NCBI GenBank assembly: GCA_030427505.1
Contig: JAUICH010000010.1
Span: 120,896 to 184,895 of the forward strand
DNA from: Verrucomicrobiia bacterium
Lineage (GTDB): Bacteria; Verrucomicrobiota; Verrucomicrobiia; Verrucomicrobiales; DEV007
Reading direction: 5' to 3'
Length of the DNA stretch: 64,000 bases
Shown in pieces: positions 31,931 to 42,293 of the stretch. Position 1 is the stretch's first letter. Each line of letters starts with the position of its first letter. Under the pieces are notes generated by a model. That model did not search any database, was not told the DNA's origin, and saw only the letters and a list, made by a program, of their open reading frames with translations. The position numbers and the translations under genes were made by a program.

Positions 31931-34711
31931 AATGTGGCTCCGCTTCATCCAGTCGAAGATGGAGGCCATCCACACTTCGGCGGGGTTCTTCAGCACAAAG
32001 CCGTGACCGCCTTCCGGATACAGGTGCATTTCCGCGGGCACACCGTTTTCGATGAGGGCATTGTAGAAGCGCACGCTGTTCGCGACCGGCACGGCGGCAT
32101 CATCCCCGGCATGGGTCAGCCAGGTGGGCGGCGTGTCGCCGTCGATCTGTAGTTCGTTGGAAAACAGTTGTACCATCTCTTCATCCGGGTTCGGGCCCAA
32201 CAGATTCGCCTTGCTGCCCACGTGGGTGATGCCGTCGATCATGCTGATGACCGGGTAAACCAGGATCACGAAGTCCGGGCGGAGGCTGGTTCCTTCCGGG
32301 TTCGGAATGTAGTCCTTTTTGAAGTGCGTTCCCGCCGTGGAAGCCACATGGCCGCCCGCCGAGAAACCCATGATGCCGACCTTCGACGGATCGACATTCC
32401 ACTTGGCCGCGTTCTCCCGGACCAGTTGGATGGAACGCTGCGCGTCCTGAAGGGAACCGATGGCCTTGTCCTTCATCGTGGCGTCGTTGGGAACCCGGTA
32501 TTTCAGGACAAAGGCGGCGATGCCCTGTTCGTTGTAGACCCGCGCGATGTCCGTCCCTTCCTTTCGGTAGACCTGCCGGATATACCCACCACCCGGGCAA
32601 ATGACGACGGCGGGGGTGGGGCCTTCCGCTTTCTCGGGAAGGAAGACTTCCAGCGTCGGGTGGGTGGCGCCTTTGAAGCCGGAAAAGATGCCATCCCGGA
32701 TTTCCACCGTTTCCTCCTCTTTATGAGGAAGGCTGTTAAGAACGGCGCCTCTTGGGTAGAGCGGAAGGACCTCGGTCTCCGGGTTGTGGCCCAGCTTCGT
32801 CAGGGCGGTAATCAGGGAAAAGCGAAACCCGTAGTCGTGAATATCCATGGGTTTCTTCTGGTCGGCGGCCAGCACCACTCGCTCGCGAAAAGCAGTGAGC
32901 ATGTCATCCATCTTGGGTCGGGCCCGTTCGCCGAGCAATTCCAGCTGACGAGCGGCACGGCAGGCGGCCCATTGGTTGGAACCGCGCAGTTCACTGGCCA
33001 GGCAGTCCAGCGCCTCAGGAGAATCGTCCAAGTCCGCGACCAGAGCGGCGGCGGCTATGCGGACGGAAGCTGCTTCGTCGCCGATTAAAGCGGTGAGTTT
33101 CGGCAACGCGGGTTTCGCCTCGTCGCCCAGGGCGGCTAGCCCCGTCACGGCCCAGTAGCGAACCGCGAAGTCTTTGTCTGAAAGGCGTTCCGTCAGGAGC
33201 GCGGAATCTTCGCTCCGGGCGGTCTCGAGAATGCGTTCGAGCGGATACTTGTCTGGCTGACGCGCCAGGTCATGAGCGGCGGCGGATTTCTCGGCGTCTT
33301 CCAGTTCCGGTTCCGGCCAGAAGCCGAGATCTCTTTCCGCGAGAAGGAAGGTTTCCAGGGCCGTCTCCATTTCCTTCACCCGGCCGCCGTGCCGCGGATC
33401 CTTCGCGAGATTGTTCAGGTTCCAGGGGTCGGCGTCACAGTCGAAGAATCGAATCCCTTCGCGAGTATCGCTCCAGTAAGTCTTCTGAGCCGCCGTCAGC
33501 TTTCCCGCGGCTTTCAGGGCGCGGATTTCCTGGCACAGTTCCCCATTCCCATTGTAATAAGACGTCAGGCTCTGCTGGTCGGCGGGAACGTTCCGCTGGT
33601 AGCTGCGCACCAGGAGAAAGCGGCCGTCGGAAATCCACCGGGTGGTTTCCAATGTCTCGTCCATCCGGTCGCGCGAACCCAGGACGTACTCCGGGGCGTC
33701 CGCCACATTCTCGCCCAGGAAAGCCTGGCCGTGCATGTACTCCGGCGGCGCGATCCCCGCCAGGTTCAGGACCGTAGGCGCCAGGTCCGCGAAGCAGGTC
33801 AGCCGTTCGCTGACTGAAACCGGTTCCCGCGGCGCCAGGTTCCGGAACTTCTCCGGAATGTGCACGATCAGCGGACAGCGCAGTCCGTAGTAGGAGGGGC
33901 AGGCTTTGCCCGTGGGCATGCCCGCGCCATGATCCGAGTAAAAGAAAACAATCGTGTCCTCGGCGAGGCCGTCCTTTTCCAAATCGCCCAACAGGCTGGC
34001 CACATAGTTGTCCAGGCTGGTAATGCAGTCGTGGTAACGAGCCACCGTTTTGCGGCTGATCTCGCTGTCCGGATAGTGTGGCGGCAAGGGCGCTTTTGCG
34101 GGGTCATGAATCTGTTCGGGAGCGAGCTTTGACTGCACCCGGTCCACGAAATCCGCGTAGTCGTCCCGGCTGGCCCGCGACTGATGGGTATTGACGTAGT
34201 TGAAAATGGCAAAGAAAGGCGCGCCCTCCGGGCGGTTGCGCCAGTGCGCCTGACCGCCGGATTGATCCCAGCCTTCATTGATGAATTCCTGATTCTCTCC
34301 CGAGGCATCGCGGGCCAGGTTGTAGTCGGTCTTGGAGTTGTTGGTGCAATAGTATCCCGCCTCCCGGAGCCACGCGGTGAAGGGCCGGACAGATTCCGGC
34401 ACGCGGTGCATCGACCGCATTTGGGACCCGCCCAGCGGTCCATTGTGCATACCGGTGATGATTGTTGCGCGTGACGGGGCGCACATCGGCGACTCCGCGA
34501 AAAAGCGCGTATAGCGAATGCCGCGATCCGCCAGCGCGTCGAGGTTGGGCGTGTCCGCATACGCATCTCCATAGCAGCCGAGTTCGCAACTGATGTCCTC
34601 CGTCGTGATCCAGAGGATGTTCGGCTTTTCTCCAGCCCGCGCGAACAAGGGAATGAGTAAGAGGGCGAGGCATCCGAGAAGGTGAGCTGGCGTGGAGGTC
34701 TTGGATTTCAT
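31925..34711 (-). CDS. Sulfatase - HEAT - alpha/beta hydrolase fusion, exported
   Basis: The product has 928 residues from ATG 34711, with a signal peptide (LFARAGEKP). Residues ~29-460 form a sulfatase: NILWITTEDISCELGCYGDA, the formylglycine motif Cys77-Ala-Pro-Ser-Arg81, and TIVFFYSDHGAGMPTGK. Residues ~500-660 show HEAT-like helices (AVTGLAALGDEAKPALPKLT). Residues ~690-928 form an alpha/beta hydrolase of esterase type: AVVICPGGGYIRQVY for the oxyanion site, GFSAGGH with nucleophile Ser784, THAGDDAAVPV with the acid, and PEGGHGF with the His. It should remove sulfate and perhaps acyl groups from the same polysaccharide. A sulfatase-maturing enzyme is needed but not present here. Confidence 0.85.
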   Translation of the reverse strand: MKSKTSTPAHLLGCLALLLIPLFARAGEKPNILWITTEDISCELGCYGDAYADTPNLDALADRGIRYTRFFAESPMCAPSRATIITGMHNGPLGGSQMRSMHRVPESVRPFTAWLREAGYYCTNNSKTDYNLARDASGENQEFINEGWDQSGGQAHWRNRPEGAPFFAIFNYVNTHQSRASRDDYADFVDRVQSKLAPEQIHDPAKAPLPPHYPDSEISRKTVARYHDCITSLDNYVASLLGDLEKDGLAEDTIVFFYSDHGAGMPTGKACPSYYGLRCPLIVHIPEKFRNLAPREPVSVSERLTCFADLAPTVLNLAGIAPPEYMHGQAFLGENVADAPEYVLGSRDRMDETLETTRWISDGRFLLVRSYQRNVPADQQSLTSYYNGNGELCQEIRALKAAGKLTAAQKTYWSDTREGIRFFDCDADPWNLNNLAKDPRHGGRVKEMETALETFLLAERDLGFWPEPELEDAEKSAAAHDLARQPDKYPLERILETARSEDSALLTERLSDKDFAVRYWAVTGLAALGDEAKPALPKLTALIGDEAASVRIAAAALVADLDDSPEALDCLASELRGSNQWAACRAARQLELLGERARPKMDDMLTAFRERVVLAADQKKPMDIHDYGFRFSLITALTKLGHNPETEVLPLYPRGAVLNSLPHKEEETVEIRDGIFSGFKGATHPTLEVFLPEKAEGPTPAVVICPGGGYIRQVYRKEGTDIARVYNEQGIAAFVLKYRVPNDATMKDKAIGSLQDAQRSIQLVRENAAKWNVDPSKVGIMGFSAGGHVASTAGTHFKKDYIPNPEGTSLRPDFVILVYPVISMIDGITHVGSKANLLGPNPDEEMVQLFSNELQIDGDTPPTWLTHAGDDAAVPVANSVRFYNALIENGVPAEMHLYPEGGHGFVLKNPAEVWMASIFDWMKRSHIQ

Positions 34712-34988
34712 GAAGAGGTTTTCGAGATGGGGATTGAAATAAGGGGGTAGGCCGCGAACCAAGCGGGCCTCACTATTTCACCGCGAGGTAGCGGAGCGAA
34801 ACCAAAAATGCCGTCAATCCTGCGGGCCCCTTGAAGTGGCGGATCGGACCGGAGGACCAGTGGGAGGGGGGATTCGCTGGCCCGAGAGAGCAGAGACGGG
34901 CGAAATACAATCCACACAAAGGCAAATATTTCGCGGGACGGGGGTAACTTTTTCCGGTTGTCTGCCATTCTCTAGTAAAGCCCCCCGA

Positions 34989-35564
34989 ATGTCCGAAGAT
35001 CTGGAAACCGCCATCAGCCGCTGCAAAGCCGGCCGGGCCGACGCCTTCGAGCGCATCGTGCGCGAGTTTGAGCGTCCGTTGCGAGCCTGGCTGGCGGCCT
35101 TGGCCCCGCCGGGAGCCGATGTGGACGAGATGGCCCAGCGAAGTTTTGTCGCCGCGTACAACCGGCTGGCTGACTATGAGGCGGGCAGCAATTTCCCGGC
35201 CTGGTTGTTCACCATCGCGCGGTATCAACTGCGGACGGAGGCGAACCGGCTGAAACGGATCGCTGACTATCATTCCCGGTATGCCCCCGACTTGCTGCTG
35301 CGTGAGTTGGAACGGCGGGAGACGAAACCTCCGGAAGCCATTTCGGAGCGGCTGAGGTTGTTGGAAACCTGTCTCGCGAGATTGGGTGAGAATCTTCGCC
35401 AGTTTGTGGCCTGGAGGTACGAAGAAGAGATTTCGCTGGAGGAGATGGCAAAGCGCACCGGGCGCTCGGTGGCCGCGGTGAAAAAGCAGTTGTGGAAACT
35501 TCGCCAGAAACTTCACGACTGCATTTTGGAGCGAATGAAACAGCCAAACGGAGAAACCCTATGA
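34989..35564 (+). CDS. ECF-family RNA polymerase sigma factor
   Basis: The product has 191 residues from ATG 34989 (MSEDLETAISRCKAG). Open frame further upstream is not conserved-looking. Region 2 is seen in FERIVREFERPLRAWLAALA and NFPAWLFTIARYQLR. Region 4 is seen in RYEEEISLEEMAKRTGRSVA then AVKKQLWKLRQKL, a helix-turn-helix. It resembles the planctomycete/verrucomicrobial ECF groups. Its stop overlaps the FecR-like start (ATGA at 35561-35564), so sigma factor and probable anti-sigma are coupled. The downstream PSCyt/DUF1501 pair is the likely target. Confidence 0.88.
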   Translation: MSEDLETAISRCKAGRADAFERIVREFERPLRAWLAALAPPGADVDEMAQRSFVAAYNRLADYEAGSNFPAWLFTIARYQLRTEANRLKRIADYHSRYAPDLLLRELERRETKPPEAISERLRLLETCLARLGENLRQFVAWRYEEEISLEEMAKRTGRSVAAVKKQLWKLRQKLHDCILERMKQPNGETL

Positions 35565-37180
35565 CTCCTGAAGAACAACGCTTTGCGGAACTTTGGACGG
35601 ACTATCTCGAAGGCGAGTGTAGCGAGGCCGAACTCGCCGAACTCCGGCATTTGATGGAGCGAAACGAGAGCCTGGTCGAGCTGGCCGCGGATAGCTTTCA
35701 ACTACACCGGCTGTTGGGATTTGCCCATGCCCCGCAAAGTTCTGAAGACTTCGTTCGCGAGACGATGGGGCAGCTCCCTGCGGACAGCGGCGCGTTTGCC
35801 CGGAACGTCATGGCGCGTCTGGGCTCCAAAGCGTCGCGTGAGAGACCGGATTCCCATCCGTGGAGACCGCTGCTTACCTATGCGGGCTGGGCGGTGGCGG
35901 CCCTATTGGTGGTGGGTTTCTTTCTCTGGTTTCCAAAACCGGCGGAGAATGCCGTTCCCAGGAGCCGGGCCACGTTTGCCAAGCTGGCGAAGGCCCGCTT
36001 CTTTGGCGAACTCACTCCCTCCGTGGCATCCCATCCGGAACTGCGCCGGGACTACACGCTGTCGTCCGGATCGGTGGAGTTGGCTTTTCCCAGCGGAGCC
36101 ACCGCCATCGTCGAAGGTCCCGCGGTCTTTCGGCTGGTTTCGGATGAAAGGCTGGCTCTCGACTTGGGCCAATGTTCGACCCATGTCCCGAAAGGCGCCG
36201 AGGGGTTCCGGGTCGATACGCCGGTGGGCCAAGTGGTCGACAAGGGCACGCGGTTCTATGTGAAGGTTTCGGAGACGAGCGACACTGAAGTGCAGGTGAT
36301 CGAGGGCGCGGCGGATGTCTATCCCGGCGGGGCGGGGGATGGCGCGAACTATCGCCTGACCGCGGGCGAAGGCCGGAAGGTCGGTCATGAGTCGTCCGTT
36401 CCGGTGGCGTTTTCTCAGAAAGGCTATCGCGGCGGCATGCCCGACCGGATTGTTTCCTACGAAGCGACCCTGAATGCCGCAAAGGCGGCGGAGACGCTCG
36501 TTAGTCTCACGGTCCAGCGGGGGGGTGAGGAGTTTCGCTACTCCGCCGGGCGGCTTATCCCGGTGGAGGTGGTGTCCTTCAACGCGGGCGCCACGCCAAA
36601 TCCCATCGGTCATCTGGTCAGCGGGGCGGCTCTTCCCGAGCGGCGGGCGTCGTTGCTGGAAGACTTCGCGCTCTATACCGGTGTCATCAATCCAGGCGGC
36701 AGCCGGGAACCGCTCTCGGGGCCCTTCGTTCCAGAGGAAACTCCAGGCTTTGCCATACGATTCCGGCAGCCCGTGGAGAATCGCCCGGGTCCGGATGTCG
36801 CGTTCTTCGAGATTCAAAACGCCGCCAATTCGCCCCGGGGAGACGCCTTTCACGCCGGCCCACTCCGGTGGGAAGACCGGCTGCGTTCGCACACCATCCG
36901 GCAATATGACCTGATGATGACAAACCCGGCGGCGCTGCCAGTGGCGGAACGCTACCTTTTCCGGTGCAGTCCTCCCGTCCTTTCGCTGCCGGAGATGGAG
37001 GCGGCTGAGGCCACGGGCAGTCTTTCCAGCCTCCAGTTCCGGGCCCTAGTCGTGGGCATCGATCTTTCGGACCTGGGATATGACATCGGTGAAACCGTGG
37101 ACGGTCTCTTCTTTCAAGACGCGTGGGACGACGACGATCTGGTGGACCCGGTTCTCGTGGTTGGGTTTCCCGCGGACTGA
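35561..37180 (+). CDS. FecR-domain transmembrane protein, probable anti-sigma factor
   Basis: The product has 539 residues. The cytoplasmic N-terminus (MTPEEQRFAELWTDYLEGEC) resembles an anti-sigma domain. One transmembrane helix lies at about residues 108-130 (AGWAVAALLVVGFFLWF). The periplasmic FecR domain follows: SGSVELAFPSGATAIVEGPA then GFRVDTPVGQVVDKGTRFYV. Beyond it lies about 230 residues with no clear family (LYTGVINPGGSREPLSGPF, then YDIGETVDGLFFQDAWDDDD). The extension looks like a secreted binding domain and could detect a ligand that releases the sigma factor. It is co-translated with the sigma gene and only 35 bp from the next gene. Confidence 0.82.
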   Translation: MTPEEQRFAELWTDYLEGECSEAELAELRHLMERNESLVELAADSFQLHRLLGFAHAPQSSEDFVRETMGQLPADSGAFARNVMARLGSKASRERPDSHPWRPLLTYAGWAVAALLVVGFFLWFPKPAENAVPRSRATFAKLAKARFFGELTPSVASHPELRRDYTLSSGSVELAFPSGATAIVEGPAVFRLVSDERLALDLGQCSTHVPKGAEGFRVDTPVGQVVDKGTRFYVKVSETSDTEVQVIEGAADVYPGGAGDGANYRLTAGEGRKVGHESSVPVAFSQKGYRGGMPDRIVSYEATLNAAKAAETLVSLTVQRGGEEFRYSAGRLIPVEVVSFNAGATPNPIGHLVSGAALPERRASLLEDFALYTGVINPGGSREPLSGPFVPEETPGFAIRFRQPVENRPGPDVAFFEIQNAANSPRGDAFHAGPLRWEDRLRSHTIRQYDLMMTNPAALPVAERYLFRCSPPVLSLPEMEAAEATGSLSSLQFRALVVGIDLSDLGYDIGETVDGLFFQDAWDDDDLVDPVLVVGFPAD

Positions 37181-37215
37181 AGACAGGGCGAAAAGTTTTT
37201 GCTTATTGAAGGCTT

Positions 37216-40200
37216 ATGAAGTTTCTACCATTAATATTGTGCTTCATTGGACTGTGCGGCCTGGCGGCTGGTGTGCGGGCGGAGGACTTGAAGCCGGCCG
37301 GCCGTTGGGACTTTGGCACGGAAGAACCGGCGCCTCTCACGCCACGGGGTGACGTTGTCCGCGACCAGGCGGGGCCCCGGCCGCCGGAGTTTCCGGGATT
37401 CGAGCCCGAGAACACGGCGATCCTTCTGAAAGGAAACGGAGCCCGGATCGAGATCAAGGACCCTGGAGCAGACAGTACCTACGATTTCACCAACGGCGAT
37501 GCCATCACCATGGAAGCCTGGGTCAAATTGGATGGTCTGAGGCCGGGTCAGCCCGTCTATGTGGTGGGGAAGGGGCGTACGAATTCGCCACACTTTTCGC
37601 GGAACAATCAGAACTGGTCGCTCAGGCTGGTGGGCGGCCGTGGAGGGTTGGCGCAGCTTAGCTTTCTGTTTACCAGCGTGCCGGGAGCCGGAGACCGGGA
37701 TTGGCACCGGTGGACTTCGGACGCGGCCTTTGAGATCGCGTCCGGCTGGCACCATGTGGCGGTGGCTTATCTTTTTGGAAAGCCTGAAAGCGTCCGGGGA
37801 TGGATTGACGGGGTGCCCACCGGGGGAAGGTGGGACGTGGGCGGACCGACAGACAAGGCGCCGGTGGTGGATGACGACGATGTGTGGATCGGTTCGTCCC
37901 AGGGCGGAAGTGACTCGAACAGCTTTCGGGGATTGCTGGACGCGGTGGCGGTTCACCGGGTGGCCCTGACTGACGCGGACCTGGAGAAGCGTTTCCAGAG
38001 ACAGGGCGGTCCGCGCGTCATCGCGGGAGATCCTGGGGTGATGCCGGACATGGGTGAGATCGCGCAAGGAAAAGTGCTCGTCCAGTTTCGCGAGGGGTTG
38101 GCCGCCTTCGAGCGCTGGCCTTATCTCCAGGAAGTGCCCGCCGAGACGGAGCGCTGGATGGCGGAGGCTTTCCTGCTGCCCCGGCTCCCACTGCGCCATG
38201 ACGGCTGGGGCATTCGTTCGAGCTGGAAAGAGCCGCTGTTAGTCCGGATGGCTGGCGATGCCGCCCTGCCGGAGGGGAAACACCGGGTCTTGCTTCGCGC
38301 CCGCGCGTTGGCCCGGTTGTGGATAGATGGAAAACTGATCGCCGAAACGGAACCGGCCGTCCCCACCAGCCCGAACGGTCACGACCCGGTCACGCCACTG
38401 GCCAAACCACCGCATCCCGGGCTGCGGGTAAAGGACTATCATCAGCAGGAAGTCTTCGGAATGGTGGAGATCCCCACTGGAAAAGCGGCGTCCCGAGTGG
38501 TGCTGGAACTGATCGCGGGCGGAAAGAATCAGCGCACCGAAACCGGCGAAGTCTGCGTGGCGATCGAATCGGCGGACGGCACTTCCTACTCGGTCATCCG
38601 TCCCGCGGGACAACCCGAATTGCCGCTGACGGACAAGGCGGTGGAACCGGTCCTCGCCGGAATCGAACGCTCGCTCGCCGCCTTCGACGACCGAAACCGG
38701 CGCGAGGCCGCCCAGTCACGGGACCCGTTCTGGGAAAACCGGCATGCCATCGCCCAGACCTGGGTGAAGCAACACCCCGCTCCGAGACCTCCGGGTGAGG
38801 GACATCCCGTGGATGCCTTCATCGATGCTAAGATCGAGGCTGTCCGTGCCGCCAGCGCGGCTTCGAAAGACGGGCGGGCTGAAATGTTTAATCAAGATGT
38901 TTTGCCAGTCCTTCGCGAAGAGTGCTTCCGTTGCCATGGCGAGAAAGAGAAAGGCGGGCTGAAGCTGGACACCCGGGAAGCGGCCTTGCGCGGGGGAGAC
39001 TCCGAGATGCCCGCCGTCGTTCCCGGCGATCCCGAGACCAGCGAACTGGTGGTTCGCCTGCGATCCCATGAGGAGGATCTGGTCATGCCGCCAACGGGCG
39101 ATCCCGTGCCCGGAGACAAGATCGCAAAGATCGAGCAGTGGATTCGCGAAGGCGCCAAGTGGCCCGAGCCGCCCATTGCGCCGGAAAAGCTGACCAAGAC
39201 GCCGCTTACCTCTGACGAGGCCTTTCTTCGCCGCGTCTATCTCGATACCATTGGCCTTCCGCCCAGCGCGGAGGAGGTTCGGGCGTTTCTTGCCAACCCA
39301 TCTCCTGACAAGCGCGCCGCCGTCATCGGCCGCCTCCTCGCGGACGAGCGTGGGGTCGATCACTTGATGAGCGACTGGCTGGACATCCTGGCGGAGAACC
39401 CCACGCTGATCAATGCGTCTCTCAACAGCACCGGGCCATTCCGCTGGTTTTTGTATGATTCACTGCGCGACCGCAAAGCGCTCGACCGGATGGTCACCGA
39501 GTTGATTCTGATGCGGGGCGACGCCGCCCACGGCGGCAGCGCGGGCTTTGCGCTCGCCGCCGAAAACGACGCGCCGTTTGCCGCCAAGGGCCACATTCTT
39601 GCCTCCGCTTTTCTGGGGATCGAGCTCCAGTGCGCCCGCTGTCACGATTCGCCCTATCACAGCACCACTCAGCGCGACCTGTATTCTCTGGCGGCCATGC
39701 TGGAGCGCAAGACGGTCACGGTTCCGGAGACCAGCCGGGTTCCCGCGGGATTCTTCGAGAAGAAGGCCCGAAAGTCCCTGATCCGCGTGACTCTGAAACC
39801 GGACGAACCCGTGCAACCCACTTGGCCCTTCGCGGCGGAGACGGGGGCGGGGGATGGGAAAAGCCTCGAGGCGCTCGTTCAGGACCCAAACGATTCGCGG
39901 GAACGGTTGGCCGCCCTGATCACCTCTCCTGAGAACCGGCGCTTTCCCCGGGTGGTGGTCAATCGTGTCTGGAAACGTCTGATGGGCGCCGGTCTGGTGG
40001 AACCGGCTCACGACTGGGAGGGAAATGAGCCTAGCCACCCGGAACTCCTCGACTGGTTGGCAAACGAGTTAGTCTCCCACGGCTACGATCTTCAGCATGT
40101 CATCCGGCTGGTCCTGACCTCCCAGGCTTATCAGCGAGAGGCAGTCCGGGAGCCGATGGCTTCCGCCAATGCGCGGGAGCGTTTCTTCCCAGGGCCCGAG

Positions 40201-40926
40201 CGCCGCCGCCTCACGGCGGAGCAGGTGGTGGACTCCCTGCACACCGCCACGGGAGTGGGGATCGATTCCGAGGAACTCACTTTCGTCCACGACGGGCGGC
40301 ACCCGCTGGGCCGGAGGCAGACGCTGGGCGTGCCCCGCCGCGCCTGGATGTTTGCCAGTCTGAACAACGAACGCGACCGTCCCAGTCTGGCGCTGCCGCA
40401 TGCGCAGACCACGGTGGATGTGCTGATCGCGTTTGGGTGGACCGGTTCGCGGCAGAAGCCAATCTTCGAGCGCAACCTCGAATCGAACGTATTGCAGCCC
40501 GGTGTTCTCGCCAACGGCACTCTGGTTCAGAACCTGTCCCGCGTGGCCGAGGGCAGCACCCTGGCGGAGCTGGCCGCAAGCGCCCGGTCGCCGGAGGCGT
40601 TGCTTGAGGAGTTGTTCCTTCGGTTTCTCAGCCGAATGCCACGCGCCTCTGAGCGGGAGGCTTTGCTTCCGGCCCTGGAAAACGGGTTCGAAAACCGCCT
40701 GCTGCCGCCCGCCGAAGTGAAGCCGGTTCCCCAACTGGAACCGCTCCCGCTTGCCACCTGGCTCAACCACGTAAGCCCGGAAGCGAACTCGATCCAGCTC
40801 GAAGTCGAAAAGCGCGTTCAGCGCGGCCCGAGCCCGGATCCGCGTTTCCGCGCCGAATGGCGAGAAACCTTCGAGGACATAGTGTGGAGCCTCATCAATG
40901 ATCGTGAATTTGTCTGGGTACCCTGA
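37216..40926 (+). CDS. Secreted LamG + PSCyt1 + DUF1549 + DUF1553 protein (paralog 3)
   Basis: The product has 1,236 residues with a signal peptide (LAAGVRAED). The layout equals 8687-12454: LamG ([28 protein letters not shown]), a beta-rich middle, PSCyt1 with heme site Cys570-Cys573-His574 ([12 protein letters not shown]) and [12 protein letters not shown]1549 with [19 protein letters not shown], a second CxxCH at Cys806-Cys809-His810, and DUF1553 ([20 protein letters not shown]). It lies 35 bp after the FecR-like gene, so the ECF sigma/FecR pair probably controls it. Function of the family is unproven. The LamG domain suggests binding to a polysaccharide. Confidence 0.88.
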   Translation: MKFLPLILCFIGLCGLAAGVRAEDLKPAGRWDFGTEEPAPLTPRGDVVRDQAGPRPPEFPGFEPENTAILLKGNGARIEIKDPGADSTYDFTNGDAITMEAWVKLDGLRPGQPVYVVGKGRTNSPHFSRNNQNWSLRLVGGRGGLAQLSFLFTSVPGAGDRDWHRWTSDAAFEIASGWHHVAVAYLFGKPESVRGWIDGVPTGGRWDVGGPTDKAPVVDDDDVWIGSSQGGSDSNSFRGLLDAVAVHRVALTDADLEKRFQRQGGPRVIAGDPGVMPDMGEIAQGKVLVQFREGLAAFERWPYLQEVPAETERWMAEAFLLPRLPLRHDGWGIRSSWKEPLLVRMAGDAALPEGKHRVLLRARALARLWIDGKLIAETEPAVPTSPNGHDPVTPLAKPPHPGLRVKDYHQQEVFGMVEIPTGKAASRVVLELIAGGKNQRTETGEVCVAIESADGTSYSVIRPAGQPELPLTDKAVEPVLAGIERSLAAFDDRNRREAAQSRDPFWENRHAIAQTWVKQHPAPRPPGEGHPVDAFIDAKIEAVRAASAASKDGRAEMFNQDVLPVLREECFRCHGEKEKGGLKLDTREAALRGGDSEMPAVVPGDPETSELVVRLRSHEEDLVMPPTGDPVPGDKIAKIEQWIREGAKWPEPPIAPEKLTKTPLTSDEAFLRRVYLDTIGLPPSAEEVRAFLANPSPDKRAAVIGRLLADERGVDHLMSDWLDILAENPTLINASLNSTGPFRWFLYDSLRDRKALDRMVTELILMRGDAAHGGSAGFALAAENDAPFAAKGHILASAFLGIELQCARCHDSPYHSTTQRDLYSLAAMLERKTVTVPETSRVPAGFFEKKARKSLIRVTLKPDEPVQPTWPFAAETGAGDGKSLEALVQDPNDSRERLAALITSPENRRFPRVVVNRVWKRLMGAGLVEPAHDWEGNEPSHPELLDWLANELVSHGYDLQHVIRLVLTSQAYQREAVREPMASANARERFFPGPERRRLTAEQVVDSLHTATGVGIDSEELTFVHDGRHPLGRRQTLGVPRRAWMFASLNNERDRPSLALPHAQTTVDVLIAFGWTGSRQKPIFERNLESNVLQPGVLANGTLVQNLSRVAEGSTLAELAASARSPEALLEELFLRFLSRMPRASEREALLPALENGFENRLLPPAEVKPVPQLEPLPLATWLNHVSPEANSIQLEVEKRVQRGPSPDPRFRAEWRETFEDIVWSLINDREFVWVP

Positions 40927-40948
40927 CCGAACACTCAAAACCATTGCC

Positions 40949-42244
40949 ATGAAAACCCCTCAGTCACTCAGCCGCCGCCACTTCCTGGGCGCCGCCGCCA
41001 CCGCCGCTGGAAGTCTTGCGATGCCACTCGCGCTGCATGCCGAATCCGGGTCCGCCGCGATCCGGGGAAAGGCCGAACATGTAATCTCCATCTGGCTGGG
41101 CGGGGGCATGGGCCAGATCGATACCTTCGATCCCAAGGGAAAGGGAGATTCTCAGGCGAAAAAGGCAGGGGCTTACTACGGGTCCATCGCGACGGCGGTC
41201 CCGGACGTTCGCGTTTGCGAGCACCTGTCCGGCCTTGCTCCGCTCATGGATCGCGTGACCGCGGTGCGGACGGTCCATCATGACGTGATCGACGAACATG
41301 CCGCCGCCACGAACCGCATGCACACGGGGCGGCCGGTTACCGGTACCATCACGTATCCCTCGCTGGGGTCGCTGATTACCCACGAGCGAGGAGCCGTCTC
41401 CGGTGGCGCGCCCGCCTATGTGTTGATCGGCTATCCCAACGTCACCCGTGGTCCTGGGTTTCTCGGGGCACAATCCGGCTATCTCTACCTGACCGACACC
41501 AGCCGGGGACCGGCGGGACTATCCAGGCCGGAGGGCATTTCCACCGATCGCCAATCCCGCAGGGAACGCTTTCTCAGCGCTCTCGGCTCCAGTTCCGGAC
41601 CAAGCGACGATCCCCGGCTTCGCGATTACGAAGCCGCCATCGAGCAAAGCCTGAAGTTGAGCGGCCCGGAGTTCAATCGCGTGTTCCAGCTCGACCGCGA
41701 GCCCGCGGACTTGCGAAACCGCTACGGAGGAGAGTTCGGCCAGCGCTGCCTTCTTAGCCGCCGGCTCGTGGAGCGTGGCGTTCGCTTCATCGAGGTGTCC
41801 CACAACCTGAACTTTCTCAACGGCACCGGCTGGGACGTTCACAACGAGGGAATTTTGCAGCAGCACAAGTTGATTCAGGAACTGGACACCGCTGTTTCGA
41901 CACTCATCACCGATCTCGAATCGAAGCGCCTGCTGGACAAAACGTTGATTGTGATCACCACGGAGTTTGGCCGCCCGCCTGAGTTTGACGGCGGTGGAGG
42001 CCGGGGCCATCAGGGCAGCGCGTTTACCTGCGTCCTGGCGGGTGGCGGTCTCAAACACCGTGGCGCCTGGGGAGAGACCGATGAGCTGGCAAAGAACATC
42101 GTCGCGAATCCCGTTGGCGTTCCCGATTTTTTCGCCACGGTTTGCGCGGCGGTTGGGGTCGACTACCGCAAGAGTCTCTACGATGGAGACCGCCCGGTTC
42201 CGGTCACGGATCGCGGGCATCCCATCGAAGCCTTGTTTGCTTAA
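40949..42244 (+). CDS. DUF1501 protein with Tat signal (pair of paralog 3)
   Basis: The product has 431 residues from ATG 40949 (22 bp after the PSCyt stop). A longer frame from 40898 overlaps the upstream gene and lacks a signal. The Tat motif is [20 protein letters not shown]1501 motifs nearly copy those of 12518-13804: [65 protein letters not shown] and [19 protein letters not shown]. It is probably exported folded and works with the preceding PSCyt protein. Confidence 0.9.
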   Translation: MKTPQSLSRRHFLGAAATAAGSLAMPLALHAESGSAAIRGKAEHVISIWLGGGMGQIDTFDPKGKGDSQAKKAGAYYGSIATAVPDVRVCEHLSGLAPLMDRVTAVRTVHHDVIDEHAAATNRMHTGRPVTGTITYPSLGSLITHERGAVSGGAPAYVLIGYPNVTRGPGFLGAQSGYLYLTDTSRGPAGLSRPEGISTDRQSRRERFLSALGSSSGPSDDPRLRDYEAAIEQSLKLSGPEFNRVFQLDREPADLRNRYGGEFGQRCLLSRRLVERGVRFIEVSHNLNFLNGTGWDVHNEGILQQHKLIQELDTAVSTLITDLESKRLLDKTLIVITTEFGRPPEFDGGGGRGHQGSAFTCVLAGGGLKHRGAWGETDELAKNIVANPVGVPDFFATVCAAVGVDYRKSLYDGDRPVPVTDRGHPIEALFA

Positions 42245-42272
42245 TAGGAAACAGGCTCGCAGGTAAGAGGCT

Positions 42273-42293
42273 GCTTAGGGTGCTAAGCCTTTT
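42273..42293. terminator. Short hairpin with T-run between convergent genes
   Basis: GCTTAG (42273-42278), loop GGTG, CTAAGC (42283-42288), then CTTTT. This gives a plausible plus-strand terminator for the DUF1501 gene. The stop codon of the minus-strand gene lies in the second arm. Confidence 0.45.
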
